A stretch of 64,000 bases of DNA from Pantoea cypripedii (GTDB lineage: Bacteria; Pseudomonadota; Gammaproteobacteria; Enterobacterales; Enterobacteriaceae), in assembly GCF_011395035.1 (NCBI RefSeq), contig NZ_CP024768.1, positions 2,703,286 through 2,767,285 of the forward strand. Direction: 5' to 3'. This document shows, one piece after another, positions 52,160 through 58,967 of the stretch. A model generated the notes under the pieces. The model saw only the letters and a program-made list of their open reading frames with translations, was not told the origin of the DNA and did no database searches. How positions within the stretch are numbered: the stretch's first letter is position 1; each line of letters starts with the position of its first letter. The translations under genes and the position numbers were made by a program.

Positions 52160-52593
52160 GCTGCTCTCCCGAAATAATCATTGCTGTACCGCACCTCGCG
52201 GAGCTTTACGCCATTTCCAACCGCCCACGCTGATGAATACTCAATGAGGCTAGTCATGCGCTTGATGCCCATTTTTGCCGTTGATTCCCTGATGTTGCAG
52301 AATTCGCCTTCCAGGCCGGGTACAACCTCAGCACCCAAACCAGTCGCCACGGCGTGACCAGACACGAACAGCGTTTTCCACTGAACAGGCGTTCTCTTCT
52401 CCTGCATCCAGATGGCCTGTTGTGCCACGTCGCCGCATAGCGCATGGAACATGCTGTTCTGAAGGAGTGAGCGGTCGAAGTCAGTGATGCGGACAGTGAG
52501 GGGATGGTGGTCGCTGATGGGGAGTTTGTTTATCGCGTCTATCAGGTTTCTTCGTACCTGCTCATTTCGCAGGAAGAACGTCATTTTCTCCAT
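52156..52593 (-). CDS. ninB: NinB recombination protein
   Basis: 145 residues: MTFFLRNEQVRRNLIDAINK, RITDFDRSLLQNSMFHALCG, the WKTLFVSGHAVATG region and ITHW-free C-terminus EVRYSNDYFGRAA. These match lambda NinB/Orf, a single-strand DNA-binding recombination mediator. Start at 52593 or 52584; AGGAGAAAA favours the first. Confidence 0.88.
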   Translation of the reverse strand: MEKMTFFLRNEQVRRNLIDAINKLPISDHHPLTVRITDFDRSLLQNSMFHALCGDVAQQAIWMQEKRTPVQWKTLFVSGHAVATGLGAEVVPGLEGEFCNIRESTAKMGIKRMTSLIEYSSAWAVGNGVKLREVRYSNDYFGRAA

Positions 52594-52608
52594 CGTTTTT
52601 CTCCTGTA

Positions 52609-52779
52609 TCAGTCCTCTGGCGGGGTTGGTAGCGGCATCCAGTGAGTGATATTGGGAGCGACAAATTGGTTCGCTTGCCAGTTCCCCCAAATAAACGGAT
52701 ATGTAGTTACAAACCGGCCATCCCAACAGATGAATAATCCATCCCGGTCTGGCAGGCGGTCAGAGCATTTAATCCACAT
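52609..52779 (-). CDS. DUF551 small protein
   Basis: 56 residues: MWIKCSDRLPDRDGLFICWD start and NITHWMPLPTPPED end, the DUF551 signature common in lambdoid prophages. ATG 52779 lies after AGGAGG. Function unknown. Confidence 0.8.
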   Translation of the reverse strand: MWIKCSDRLPDRDGLFICWDGRFVTTYPFIWGNWQANQFVAPNITHWMPLPTPPED

Positions 52780-52874
52780 CACATTCCCCTCCTGACCATT
52801 TCACGAAGGCCAAAGAAAAGGGCCAGCATAGATGCGAGGCCCGATATCAGTTCTCCGATGTATGTGTCTGTCAT
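52779..52874 (-). CDS. Very small membrane-type ORF
   Basis: 31 residues, MTDTYIGELISGLASMLALF and a basic end REMVRRGM, with one hydrophobic stretch. It overlaps the preceding stop by ATGA and its stop overlaps the DUF551 start. The tight overlaps on both sides are the main support. Confidence 0.45.
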   Translation of the reverse strand: MTDTYIGELISGLASMLALFFGLREMVRRGM

Positions 52875-53092
52875 GATTCACCTTTTATCTTCAGCCCTGC
52901 TTCTGTGATAGCTTCACGAACGTCCCGACTTTCCATCATGTGCTCGCACCCGTAGCCACAGTAATAGCCGCCTGTTGGCAATTCGATTTCAATCGACGCC
53001 CGGCTCGCTTCCCATACTTCAAGAGCTGCTGAGTAAGTCATGTTAAGCCTCCTGCCGGAGTACCATTTCTCAAAGAGTTCCTGTGAGTTCAT
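52871..53092 (-). CDS. Hypothetical early protein, 73 residues
   Basis: MNSQELFEKWYSGRRLNMTY, then GYYCGYGCEHMMESRDVREA. The start at 53092 follows a perfect AGGAGG. A common lambdoid accessory type (short protein beginning with a FEKW motif). Role unknown. Confidence 0.65.
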   Translation of the reverse strand: MNSQELFEKWYSGRRLNMTYSAALEVWEASRASIEIELPTGGYYCGYGCEHMMESRDVREAITEAGLKIKGES

Positions 53093-53253
53093 TGGGCCTC
53101 CTGTTTGCTGCGCGCCAGCCATGCTGACCATGCTGCAAGCTCAATTACCTGTTGCTCACGACTTGGCAGCCCCCTGAATTCCTCAGGCTTAATGAATGTG
53201 TTTCTGAACCAATGCGTGAAGGTTTTCAACTCTGTCTCATCGTTGCTGGTCAT
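53089..53253 (-). CDS. Hypothetical early protein, 54 residues
   Basis: MTSNDETELKTFTHWFRNTF, then SREQQVIELAAWSAWLARSK. ATG 53253 follows AGGTGGAC. ATGA overlaps at both ends. No family recognised. Confidence 0.58.
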   Translation of the reverse strand: MTSNDETELKTFTHWFRNTFIKPEEFRGLPSREQQVIELAAWSAWLARSKQEAQ

Positions 53254-53432
53254 AGTCCACCTGTGTTTTTGGCGTTCTGGATTGCCGCTATCAAATCCGC
53301 AGCCCACACAGTTCGCTTCTCACCGCCAATAAACTCAATTACTACCATGCGATTGTTTGACCAGTGGCTATGCACTTGAACATCTGACTTGGAAGGTTGA
53401 TCGTAATTTTTAATTTCGCTCGTTACTTTCAT
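53250..53432 (-). CDS. Hypothetical early protein, 60 residues
   Basis: MKVTSEIKNYDQPSKSDVQV, then NNRMVVIEFIGGEKRTVWAA. A small beta-sheet-like protein. The frame is open to 53471 but ATG 53432 overlaps the previous stop and is better placed. Function unknown. Confidence 0.58.
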   Translation of the reverse strand: MKVTSEIKNYDQPSKSDVQVHSHWSNNRMVVIEFIGGEKRTVWAADLIAAIQNAKNTGGL

Positions 53433-53602
53433 CACCCACCCCTCTGCTGGTTGCTGGCAGGCGACCGCCACTTTCTCACCACTTCGCGGGCTGCCGTTTC
53501 GATTTCTTTCTGGGTCGTTTTACCCCAGTCAATTTTTGACTTCTCCCCATACACCCGCTTAACCAGCTCATCACGGGTAAGGCCGTGGGTTACCTGTGTC
53601 AT
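53432..53602 (-). CDS. Hypothetical early protein, 56 residues
   Basis: MTQVTHGLTRDELVKRVYGE, then KIDWGKTTQKEIETAAREVV. ATG 53602 follows GGAGGACATC and overlaps the P stop by ATGA. The longer open frame to 53854 is the shadow of P. Function unknown; helical and basic. Confidence 0.6.
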   Translation of the reverse strand: MTQVTHGLTRDELVKRVYGEKSKIDWGKTTQKEIETAAREVVRKWRSPASNQQRGG

Positions 53603-54297
53603 GATGTCCTCCCGGCTTTCAGAGTGGCGCGAAGCATGGCAACGCCTTCCAGTGATTTCTCTTTGGTGGATGGGATGGATAGCTTCAGCAGCTGCTTGCG
53701 TGGCTCCGGGATAATCTCGCCCGCTTCGATGCGCTGCGACATCTTGCGAAGTTCCGATCGACACTTCACGCGAAGCTCTGACTCGCTCAGATTCCCGGCG
53801 CGCATCATGCTGTACAGGCCGGTGACCATCCAGTAATCGGCGTTGCTCTCCCAAGGATAATCTTCAGCTGAGTTGTAACCACCACGGCGGGCGCAGTAGG
53901 TCATCACCATTCCGTAGAGTTCGTCTTCGTCAGGCAGGCCAGCGGCGAGTGATGTCGCCTCTTTGCACCAGGCAATGAATTCTCCCGGCGATGGCAGGAA
54001 CGGTGAGGCATTGGCGCGCGCCTGACGCATCCCGGCTGACAACTGCTGCTTGCTGTGAATGCCGTTTTCGGCAAACGCGGCGATCCACTGACGTTTGGCC
54101 GATGCCTCGTCTTCAGGGCGCCTCCATGCAGTGCTTACCGAGGCCGGGAAAACCTGCTTCAGGTTTGCGAACAGAGCATCAACCAGGCGCTCTACGTTTT
54201 CGTTAACGCCACGGTCTACAGGTTGCGGCCCATCGCCAGCCATACGGGCCAGTGCTCCGCCATCGCGGTTGTTAACTGCTGCAATGAGGTTTCTCAT
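53599..54297 (-). CDS. Replication protein P (helicase loader)
   Basis: 232 residues like lambda P: NENVERLVDALFANLKQVFP, RQWIAAFAENGIHSKQQLSA, PFLPSPGEFIAWCKEATSLA, then YPWESNADYWMVTGLYSMMR. Lambda P brings host DnaB to the O-ori complex. ATG 54297 overlaps the O stop (ATGA). Confidence 0.9.
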   Translation of the reverse strand: MRNLIAAVNNRDGGALARMAGDGPQPVDRGVNENVERLVDALFANLKQVFPASVSTAWRRPEDEASAKRQWIAAFAENGIHSKQQLSAGMRQARANASPFLPSPGEFIAWCKEATSLAAGLPDEDELYGMVMTYCARRGGYNSAEDYPWESNADYWMVTGLYSMMRAGNLSESELRVKCRSELRKMSQRIEAGEIIPEPRKQLLKLSIPSTKEKSLEGVAMLRATLKAGRTS

Positions 54298-55157
54298 ATG
54301 AATTTTTCCTCCCACTCACGACGGTCATTCCAGTGATTAACTGGAGCATTCACAACCTGTTTGCTTCCACGATTCAGGGGTTGTTTGTTCTGGTAGCTGA
54401 GTTTCTGACTGGCAGTGATAAACCAGTTCTTTGGCTTCTCATGCGTGAACTCGATATCGAGCTTTTCCAGTTCATAGTTCAGGTCGATGTTCGGGTAGAG
54501 GCGCTTCCAAGCTTCGTAGTCCTTGTGGTTTAACCGAACGATATTTCCCTCGAACGCATACCGGCCTGACATAGCATGAACCGTAGCCTGCACCTCTCCC
54601 TCGCAAGTCGCGTCAGCGGCTTGGGTGTTATAGGGAATCAGGTTAAGGGAATCAGGAATCAGGTTAAGGGAATCAGCAGGATTTAAATTGTTCTCAACTG
54701 GTTCTTGCACCGTACTTGCACTGTGCTTTTCTGGTACTTCATTTAATTCAATGGGTTGAGGATTTATTTCCGGTTCTTCCACTGGGTCAGCATCATTCTT
54801 TACTGGTGCTTCTTCCGGTTCAGGTTGTGCGGTGCATGGTTCTGGTATCTCACTGGCCGCTTCTTTACAGTGTGGATTCTGATGCTTCTTCCAGTTTGAA
54901 ATCTGGATATAGGCATTGCCATCCACTGAATAGCGATTGATAAATTGGCGATCATGGAGTTGCTTCAGGCAGTCATCGCAATCGACATTGTCGAACGGCA
55001 ACACGAGAGCTTTAATCTTTTTGGGGCGATCATCCAGCCGCCCCTCTTTATCTGCGATAGTCCACAACCCGGCAAACAACAGCCGGGCAAGTGGCGAGCA
55101 TTCGGCCAGTTCATCATTTGTGAAAAAGCCAGGTTTGATGTTTCTGGATCGAGCCAT
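54294..55157 (-). CDS. Replication initiator O-like protein
   Basis: 287 residues. The N-terminal winged-helix DNA-binding domain starts MARSRNIKPGFFTNDELAEC and includes SPLARLLFAGLWTIADKEGR. A low-complexity acidic/proline linker (about 105-175) contains the repeated SLNLIPDSLNLIP encoded by the iteron-like repeats, and the C-terminus binds P. As in lambda, the origin probably lies within the gene. ATGA overlap with P. Confidence 0.82.
   Translation of the reverse strand: MARSRNIKPGFFTNDELAECSPLARLLFAGLWTIADKEGRLDDRPKKIKALVLPFDNVDCDDCLKQLHDRQFINRYSVDGNAYIQISNWKKHQNPHCKEAASEIPEPCTAQPEPEEAPVKNDADPVEEPEINPQPIELNEVPEKHSASTVQEPVENNLNPADSLNLIPDSLNLIPYNTQAADATCEGEVQATVHAMSGRYAFEGNIVRLNHKDYEAWKRLYPNIDLNYELEKLDIEFTHEKPKNWFITASQKLSYQNKQPLNRGSKQVVNAPVNHWNDRREWEEKFI
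54634..54675. repeat. Iteron-like repeats in O, candidate replication origin
   Basis: Two exact tandem copies of a 21-base unit (54634-54654 and 54655-54675). The heptamer GGAATCA occurs four times in them, at 54634, 54648, 54655 and 54669. An AT-rich stretch, ATTTAAATTG, follows at 54681. This matches the lambda ori plan of four iterons plus an AT-rich block inside O. Confidence 0.62.
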
Positions 55158-55166
55158 AAAGTCACC

Positions 55167-55967
55167 TTAAAAAGGGATATCCTGCCGCGCTTCTTCAAGC
55201 CGGTCAGACACCCATAATTTGAATGTGGTCCAGTTAGGTACGACTTTGGCGAACTCAGTTAGCTCATCCAGATCCAGGCCGTAACTATTCCACGCCTTGA
55301 GGTAACTCATGACGTGAGCTTGGTTGATATAAATTCTGTTTTTCAGAATGCCGCGGATGTAATAAATGCGCTGTTCCTCTGGAGGCTTGCGCTTTGTTGC
55401 GGCGACACGTGGTATGTAATCGAAAAACTCACCAGTTAACTCCTGTGTTATTTCCTGAGTGAGCTTTCTATCTGCGGCGATCTCGATTGCATCCAAAACT
55501 TCTTCAAGCTTGTAGATTCGGAGCCATCGTTTAATGGCTTTCTTGCCATTATCATTAACCGTGAATGGATTAATGCAATCTTCGATTTTGGTGGCGACGA
55601 TATCTACAACATCATCTTTCAGGCTTTTAAGGCCATCGCGCCAACTGATCATCATTTCCAGCTGTTCACGCTTTAGATTCAATTCCTGAAGCTGTTGGCG
55701 TTGCTTTTCCAACACAGAGTTATCATTCAACTCTCGATCGCTCTTACCACCATTACAGCTTTCGCACGAGGTGATAAGGTTCATCAAGTCGTTATCCCCA
55801 CCCTTACTGACAGGTGTAACGTGATCCACATGAAGAATCACGTCAGGCGCAGAACTTCCGCAGTACTGACACTTAAATCCGTCACGCTTGAATACTTCAA
55901 AGCGGATTTTCTTGGTTACACCTGAGCGAACCTTTTTTACCTGGTCAGGCGTTGGTTTCTTTGGCAT
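55167..55967 (-). CDS. HNH endonuclease-domain protein between cII and O
   Basis: 266 residues. The N-terminal HNH domain is complete: CQYC (33-36), HVDH (46-49), NLITSC with Asn63 and CESC (68-71). The remaining two thirds is helical and contains KRWLRIYKLEEVLDAIEIAA and KVVPNWTTFKLWVSDRLEEA, a type I know from phage replication-region proteins. Start ATG 55967 after AGGAG. In lambda cII is followed directly by O, so this is an inserted early gene; role in replication or homing is open. Confidence 0.75.
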   Translation of the reverse strand: MPKKPTPDQVKKVRSGVTKKIRFEVFKRDGFKCQYCGSSAPDVILHVDHVTPVSKGGDNDLMNLITSCESCNGGKSDRELNDNSVLEKQRQQLQELNLKREQLEMMISWRDGLKSLKDDVVDIVATKIEDCINPFTVNDNGKKAIKRWLRIYKLEEVLDAIEIAADRKLTQEITQELTGEFFDYIPRVAATKRKPPEEQRIYYIRGILKNRIYINQAHVMSYLKAWNSYGLDLDELTEFAKVVPNWTTFKLWVSDRLEEARQDIPF

Positions 55968-56001
55968 AATTACTCCTGTGAATTGATCCAGTCTTTTCGC
56001 A

Positions 56002-56286
56002 TCAGGCCTCAAAGAGTTCGTCGCTCTTTGGGGCTTTTTCTTTGGCGCTGATCGCCTCAATCGTTTCCTGCACTAACCGGCCCATAGGGCTGACTTCCCA
56101 CGCCATGCGTGCGGTGCAGATAATTGCCGCCACAAAACGCCAGTCAACTCGGCTGATTTTCGATTCGTGGCAGCCAACACCTTTGGCAAATTCACGGCCA
56201 GTCATCTGAGATACAGCCAGTAGCAGGTCTGTCTGAGTGCGATTAATCTCGCTCTCGGTTGGTTTGCTGTAGTTTGCTGATTCCAT
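56002..56286 (-). CDS. CII-like transcriptional activator
   Basis: 94 residues: ESEINRTQTDLLLAVSQMTG, then REFAKGVGCHESKISRVDWR, a helix-turn-helix in the lambda CII position and size (97 in lambda). The frame is open to 56325; ATG 56286 gives the family length. The TTGC-N6-TTGC site at 56315 beyond its start supports a CII system. Confidence 0.82.
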   Translation of the reverse strand: MESANYSKPTESEINRTQTDLLLAVSQMTGREFAKGVGCHESKISRVDWRFVAAIICTARMAWEVSPMGRLVQETIEAISAKEKAPKSDELFEA

Positions 56287-56314
56287 TACGTAATATTCCT
56301 TTTGAAATGAGTTA

Positions 56315-56328
56315 TTGCGTGACATTGC
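56315..56328 (+). promoter_or_regulatory. CII-binding site of pRE
   Basis: TTGC-GTGACA-TTGC is an exact match to the CII consensus TTGC-N6-TTGC. It lies between cII and nutR, as in lambda, and a promoter here would run rightward, antisense to cro, into cI. The -10 region (about 56342) is weak, as expected of an activated promoter. Confidence 0.78.
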
Positions 56329-56367
56329 GTGAAGCAGTCACGTCATTGAATCGTTTGTTTGATTACT

Positions 56368-56399
56368 GCCCTTTTTCAGGGCGGGGATGTTTAAGAGCG
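56368..56399 (-). promoter_or_regulatory. nutR site (boxA and boxB)
   Basis: On the minus strand boxA CGCTCTTAA (56391-56399) is followed by boxB GCCCTGAAAAAGGGC (56368-56382), the same 15 bases as lambda nutR boxB as I know it: a 5-bp stem and GAAAA loop. It lies between cro and cII on the pR transcript, the lambda position. Confidence 0.9.
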
Positions 56400-56407
56400 G
56401 GAACTGC

Positions 56408-56629
56408 TTAGGCTGCGAAGATTTCAGGGTAGAGCTGTTCTTTGCTGAGTCCGGTAACTGCGATGTACTCACGCATCTTTGCTACCGGCAGGCTGCCGCC
56501 TCGTTTTTTAAGCATGTTGATGGCCTGAGGTGTTACGCCAACTTTCGCGGCTAGTTCCTTTTGGCTACCACCAACAGCTTCGACCGCTAGGTCAAGCGGA
56601 GTTACCGCTTTATTCACCTTGTTGATCAT
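56408..56629 (-). CDS. Cro-like repressor (YdaS type)
   Basis: 73 residues: AVTPLDLAVEAVGGSQKELA, then AKVGVTPQAINMLKKRGGSL, a helix-turn-helix of the YdaS/Cro-like group. ATG 56629 is preferred to upstream starts. It is divergent to cI across the operators at 56652-56724 and is first gene of pR. Confidence 0.82.
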   Translation of the reverse strand: MINKVNKAVTPLDLAVEAVGGSQKELAAKVGVTPQAINMLKKRGGSLPVAKMREYIAVTGLSKEQLYPEIFAA

Positions 56630-56651
56630 AGCTAACTCCAATTGCATTAAA

Positions 56652-56724
56652 TCAACGTCATGTTAATTCATGGAGAGGATAAAATCAACATTATGATGAT
56701 GGCTGCGGATAAACATGATGTTTA
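56652..56724. promoter_or_regulatory. oR operators and pR promoter
   Basis: Three 15-base sites share the pattern TNAACAT-n-ATGTTNA: 56652-56666 (TCAACGTCATGTTAA), 56685-56699 (TCAACATTATGATGA) and 56710-56724 (TAAACATGATGTTTA, a perfect palindrome). pR on the minus strand reads TTGATT (56683-56688), 17-bp spacer, TAACAT (56660-56665), so two operators overlap its -10 and -35. CI and Cro are the expected ligands. Confidence 0.78.
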
Positions 56725-56749
56725 TTATTCTGGTTCATCGGAGATATTT

Positions 56750-57457
56750 ATGACCAGCATCGCAGATCGCATTCAAAACATACTTAATCGAGAGGGGTTA
56801 AAGCAGAAGCAGCTTGCTGAAATGCTCAGCATTACGCCGCAGACGGTTAACAACTGGATTAAGAGAGATTCCATCAGCCGGGAGGCTGCCCAACAGATTT
56901 CTGAACGTTTTGGCTACTCCCTGGATTGGCTGTTGACCGGCAAAGGAGATGCAAAGCCTGAGCACGATTCCAGCATTCCACCTGAGTCGGAATGGTTTGG
57001 TGTTGATCCGTGGGACGACAACACCCCGGTTGACGACGGCGAAGTTGCAGTGCGATTCTTAAAAGATATTGAATTTGCCTGCGGCGACGGCAGCGTTACC
57101 GATGAGGATTACAACGGATTTATGCTTCGGTTTTCTAAGGCCACCTTGCGCAGAGTTGGCGCGAGGACAGATGGCAGCGGCGTCCTATGTTTCCCGGCTC
57201 GCGGAGACAGCATGGAGCCGAACATTCCAAATGGCACCACTGTCGCAGTTAATACTGACGACAAGCGTATTATTGATGGGAAGATTTACGCCATCAACGA
57301 GAACGGCTGGAAGCGAATTAAGATGCTGTATCGCGTTGGCCCTGACATGCTCAGCATACGCAGCTACAACAAACAGGATCACCCGGATGAAGAGAAGTCA
57401 GCGCATGAAGTAGAAATTATTGGTCGCGTCTTCTGGTGGTCTGTTGTCGATTACTAA
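56750..57457 (+). CDS. CI-type repressor with S24 self-cleavage domain
   Basis: 235 residues. N-terminal XRE helix-turn-helix (about 5-62, GLKQKQLAEMLSITPQTVNN). The C-terminal LexA/S24 peptidase domain has Ser154 (ARGDSMEP) and Lys178 (IIDGKIYAIN). The scissile site reads FACGDG with Cys111-Gly112, the Cys-Gly form seen in UmuD rather than the Ala-Gly of lambda CI. RecA-triggered cleavage and induction are expected. The frame is open to 56660, but ATG 56750 after CGGAG fits the family. Confidence 0.9.
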   Translation: MTSIADRIQNILNREGLKQKQLAEMLSITPQTVNNWIKRDSISREAAQQISERFGYSLDWLLTGKGDAKPEHDSSIPPESEWFGVDPWDDNTPVDDGEVAVRFLKDIEFACGDGSVTDEDYNGFMLRFSKATLRRVGARTDGSGVLCFPARGDSMEPNIPNGTTVAVNTDDKRIIDGKIYAINENGWKRIKMLYRVGPDMLSIRSYNKQDHPDEEKSAHEVEIIGRVFWWSVVDY

Positions 57458-57561
57458 CATCTCCGCATCAACACAATCCCGCTATGGCGGGATTTTTTTT
57501 CGCCCAAATAAAATAAAATCCACACGAAATCAACCAAATGAATATCAATCAAGAAAATAAA

Positions 57562-57623
57562 TCCACATACTGTTGACTATGAAATCCACATGTTGTTTAA
57601 TCTATCCATCGACACGATGTTGA
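57562..57623 (+). promoter_or_regulatory. pL promoter with oL operators
   Basis: Promoter TTGACT (57573-57578), 17-bp spacer, TTTAAT (57596-57601). Three operator-like sites of the same pattern as oR lie at 57562-57576, 57585-57599 and 57609-57623, spaced 23 and 24 bases, the middle one inside the promoter spacer and -10. This drives the rightward (left) operon with N, exo and recT. Confidence 0.8.
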
Positions 57624-57653
57624 TTAATCACCGGGACACGGAATTGAGTCTCA

Positions 57654-57683
57654 GCTCCTTAACAGATGGCGCTGAAAAAGCGC
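57654..57683 (+). promoter_or_regulatory. nutL site (boxA and boxB)
   Basis: boxA-like GCTCCTTAA (57654-57662) then boxB GCGCTGAAAAAGCGC (57669-57683). The GAAAA pentaloop and 5-bp stem are conserved while two stem pairs differ from nutR. It lies about 50 bases after the pL start, on the N mRNA. Confidence 0.88.
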
Positions 57684-57701
57684 AAACATTCAAAGCAGCA
57701 A

Positions 57702-57787
57702 GCTTTGTAGTGGGGTGTGGCTGGGCCTGCATGGACTGATCACCCATGAAAACCCTGGTTCGAATCCGGGGCACTCCACCACAAAGC
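57702..57787 (+). ncRNA. tRNA-like folded element in the N leader
   Basis: Bases 57712-57781 fold like a small tRNA of 70 nt: acceptor GGGGTGT with GCACTCC (two G-U), a minimal GGC/GCC D-like hairpin, anticodon-like stem CATGG/CCATG, a canonical T-arm CCTGG-TTCGAAT-CCGGG, discriminator A and encoded CCA. A 7-nt anticodon loop would read CTGATCA (GAT), but position 37 is C and the D-arm is too small, so a normal tRNA is unlikely. Flanking GCTTTGTAGT and ACCACAAAGC extend the acceptor helix to about 17 bp with one mismatch. It sits between nutL and N, where lambda has an RNase III hairpin. Confidence 0.6.
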
Positions 57788-57807
57788 TAACTGACAGGAG
57801 AATGACC

Positions 57808-57978
57808 ATGAATACAAAACTGGTAAAAATCACAGTACGTGCATCAGGAAACTCTGTTTATATCGGTCGCACTTATGTTGGCCACACCAAAACCGAATTT
57901 TCATACAAAGGCCGCAAGGCTACCTGTGTTATCAACCCAAAACAGCGTTACATGAAGCTGGCTCCCCTTTCCCTGTAG
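57808..57978 (+). CDS. 56-residue basic protein between nutL and N
   Basis: MNTKLVKITVRASGNSVYIG, then TEFSYKGRKATCVINPKQRY; basic, beta-rich, no family recognised. ATG 57808 has AGGAG at seven bases. The ATG at 57802 is too close. Its leader (AGCTAACTGACAGGAGAA) nearly repeats ahead of N (AGCTAACTAACAGGAGAA). Confidence 0.65.
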   Translation: MNTKLVKITVRASGNSVYIGRTYVGHTKTEFSYKGRKATCVINPKQRYMKLAPLSL

Positions 57979-58043
57979 TTATCTCACCATGCCGCCACAG
58001 AAACTTAGACGGCATTAATGAGCTAACTAACAGGAGAACCAAC

Positions 58044-58355
58044 TTGAACGCACAAGAGCGTCGCCGTGCAGCCCGTGCTGAGAAGCAATCAGCATGGAAG
58101 CAAGCCAACCCCCTGTTGGTTGGTGTGAAAGCTAAACCTGATTGCCGCCCTATCCTCACGCTGAATCGCAAACCGACCGACCGTGTTGTGAAAGCAGTTG
58201 ATACCGATACCGAGTATCACAAGCAGATTCTTGCAGGTGCCGCGGCATACGTTGAATACCGCAGCAACCCTAAGCACCAGAAAGTAACCAACGAAGCTGG
58301 CCGTCAGATACATGCGGTGCAGAGGCAAAGAGGCAAGTCGATTCCTTTAGTTTGA
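58044..58355 (+). CDS. N: N antitermination protein (lambda N-like)
   Basis: 103 residues, MNAQERRRAARAEKQSAWKQ, then ANPLLVGVKAKPDCRPILTL. The arginine-rich boxB-binding helix is nearly that of lambda N (Trp18 and most Arg kept; lambda Arg10 is Ala). LNRKP and the C-terminal GKSIPLV end also match lambda. N with NusA/B/E/G modifies RNA polymerase at nutL/nutR to pass early terminators. The start codon is TTG, after AGGAGAACCAAC, which should lower yield. Confidence 0.92.
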   Translation: MNAQERRRAARAEKQSAWKQANPLLVGVKAKPDCRPILTLNRKPTDRVVKAVDTDTEYHKQILAGAAAYVEYRSNPKHQKVTNEAGRQIHAVQRQRGKSIPLV

Positions 58356-58363
58356 GGTGAACC

Positions 58364-58675
58364 ATGGCACTCGACCACGGCATGTTAAATGTCCCGCTGG
58401 ATAAGCGCGGCAATTTCCATAAGGAACTGGATGACCATCTTGCAGCAGAAAAGCGCCGGAAAGAAGATGAGATGTTCGTTCGCAAAACAGCATTCAGCGA
58501 TGACAAAGCGATAGCTAATGAGCTTTACCTGAAGCTGGATAAAGACCTTGTTAAAGCTGAAGCAAAACGCCGTGGAATGAAGCTGAGTGAATTCCGCGAA
58601 GTGCTGAAAGATATTCGCGACTTCAGGCCGAAACGGGCACCAGTTGCATTTGCACCATTCATCAAGGCTGCTTAG
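58364..58675 (+). CDS. Left-operon hypothetical protein, 103 residues
   Basis: MALDHGMLNVPLDKRGNFHK, then a charged helical region (AAEKRRKEDEMFVRK, DKDLVKAEAKRRGMKLSEFR). ATG 58364 lies eight bases after the N stop with GAGGTGA. Close relatives occur beside N in lambdoid prophages; role unknown. Confidence 0.68.
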   Translation: MALDHGMLNVPLDKRGNFHKELDDHLAAEKRRKEDEMFVRKTAFSDDKAIANELYLKLDKDLVKAEAKRRGMKLSEFREVLKDIRDFRPKRAPVAFAPFIKAA

Positions 58676-58687
58676 GCGGCCTTTTTT
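58664..58687 (+). terminator. Terminator after the 103-residue gene (tL-type)
   Basis: AAGGC / GCCTT stem with partial inner pairing, then T6. A likely N-sensitive terminator of the left operon. It overlaps the gene's stop codon. Confidence 0.6.
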
Positions 58688-58728
58688 ATTGGCATCGGAA
58701 ATAAAGAATCAGTAACTGCGAGGTGAAT

Positions 58729-58905
58729 ATGCCTAACCTGAAAATTAATTATGCCGATGGAAAGTCAGAGGCAATCGAAAATGTTTACGAGGCTATTGAC
58801 CACGGCGATGGAGAAATTAGTTTTTTCATTGGAAGTGGATTCACGAGATATCACGCTTTTGAGGTTGCTAATTTCGAAATTGTGAATAACGAGCAGGCCG
58901 AATAA
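58729..58905 (+). CDS. Left-operon hypothetical protein, 58 residues
   Basis: MPNLKINYADGKSEAIENVY, then EISFFIGSGFTRYHAFEVAN; acidic small protein. ATG 58729 after GCGAGGTGA. No family recognised. Confidence 0.62.
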   Translation: MPNLKINYADGKSEAIENVYEAIDHGDGEISFFIGSGFTRYHAFEVANFEIVNNEQAE

Positions 58906-58917
58906 CCGGCCTTTTTA
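58895..58917 (+). terminator. Terminator after the 58-residue gene
   Basis: AGGCCG / CGGCCT around AATAAC, followed by T5 and further T. The gene stop lies within the loop. Confidence 0.72.
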
Positions 58918-58967
58918 TTTCCCACTCCCCTTAACAGAGTGGGAGCAGATAATTGAGAGAGGTGAGT

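Noticed and set aside
53603..53854. N-terminal extension of the 56-residue protein
   Set aside because: The extension is a shadow of the P gene; ATG 53602 has a good ribosome-binding site.
57712..57781. Ordinary functional tRNA (Ile-like GAT anticodon)
   Set aside because: The D-arm is only a three-pair hairpin, position 37 is a pyrimidine, the anticodon loop needs a mismatch, and the acceptor continues as a longer helix. Kept only as a tRNA-like element.
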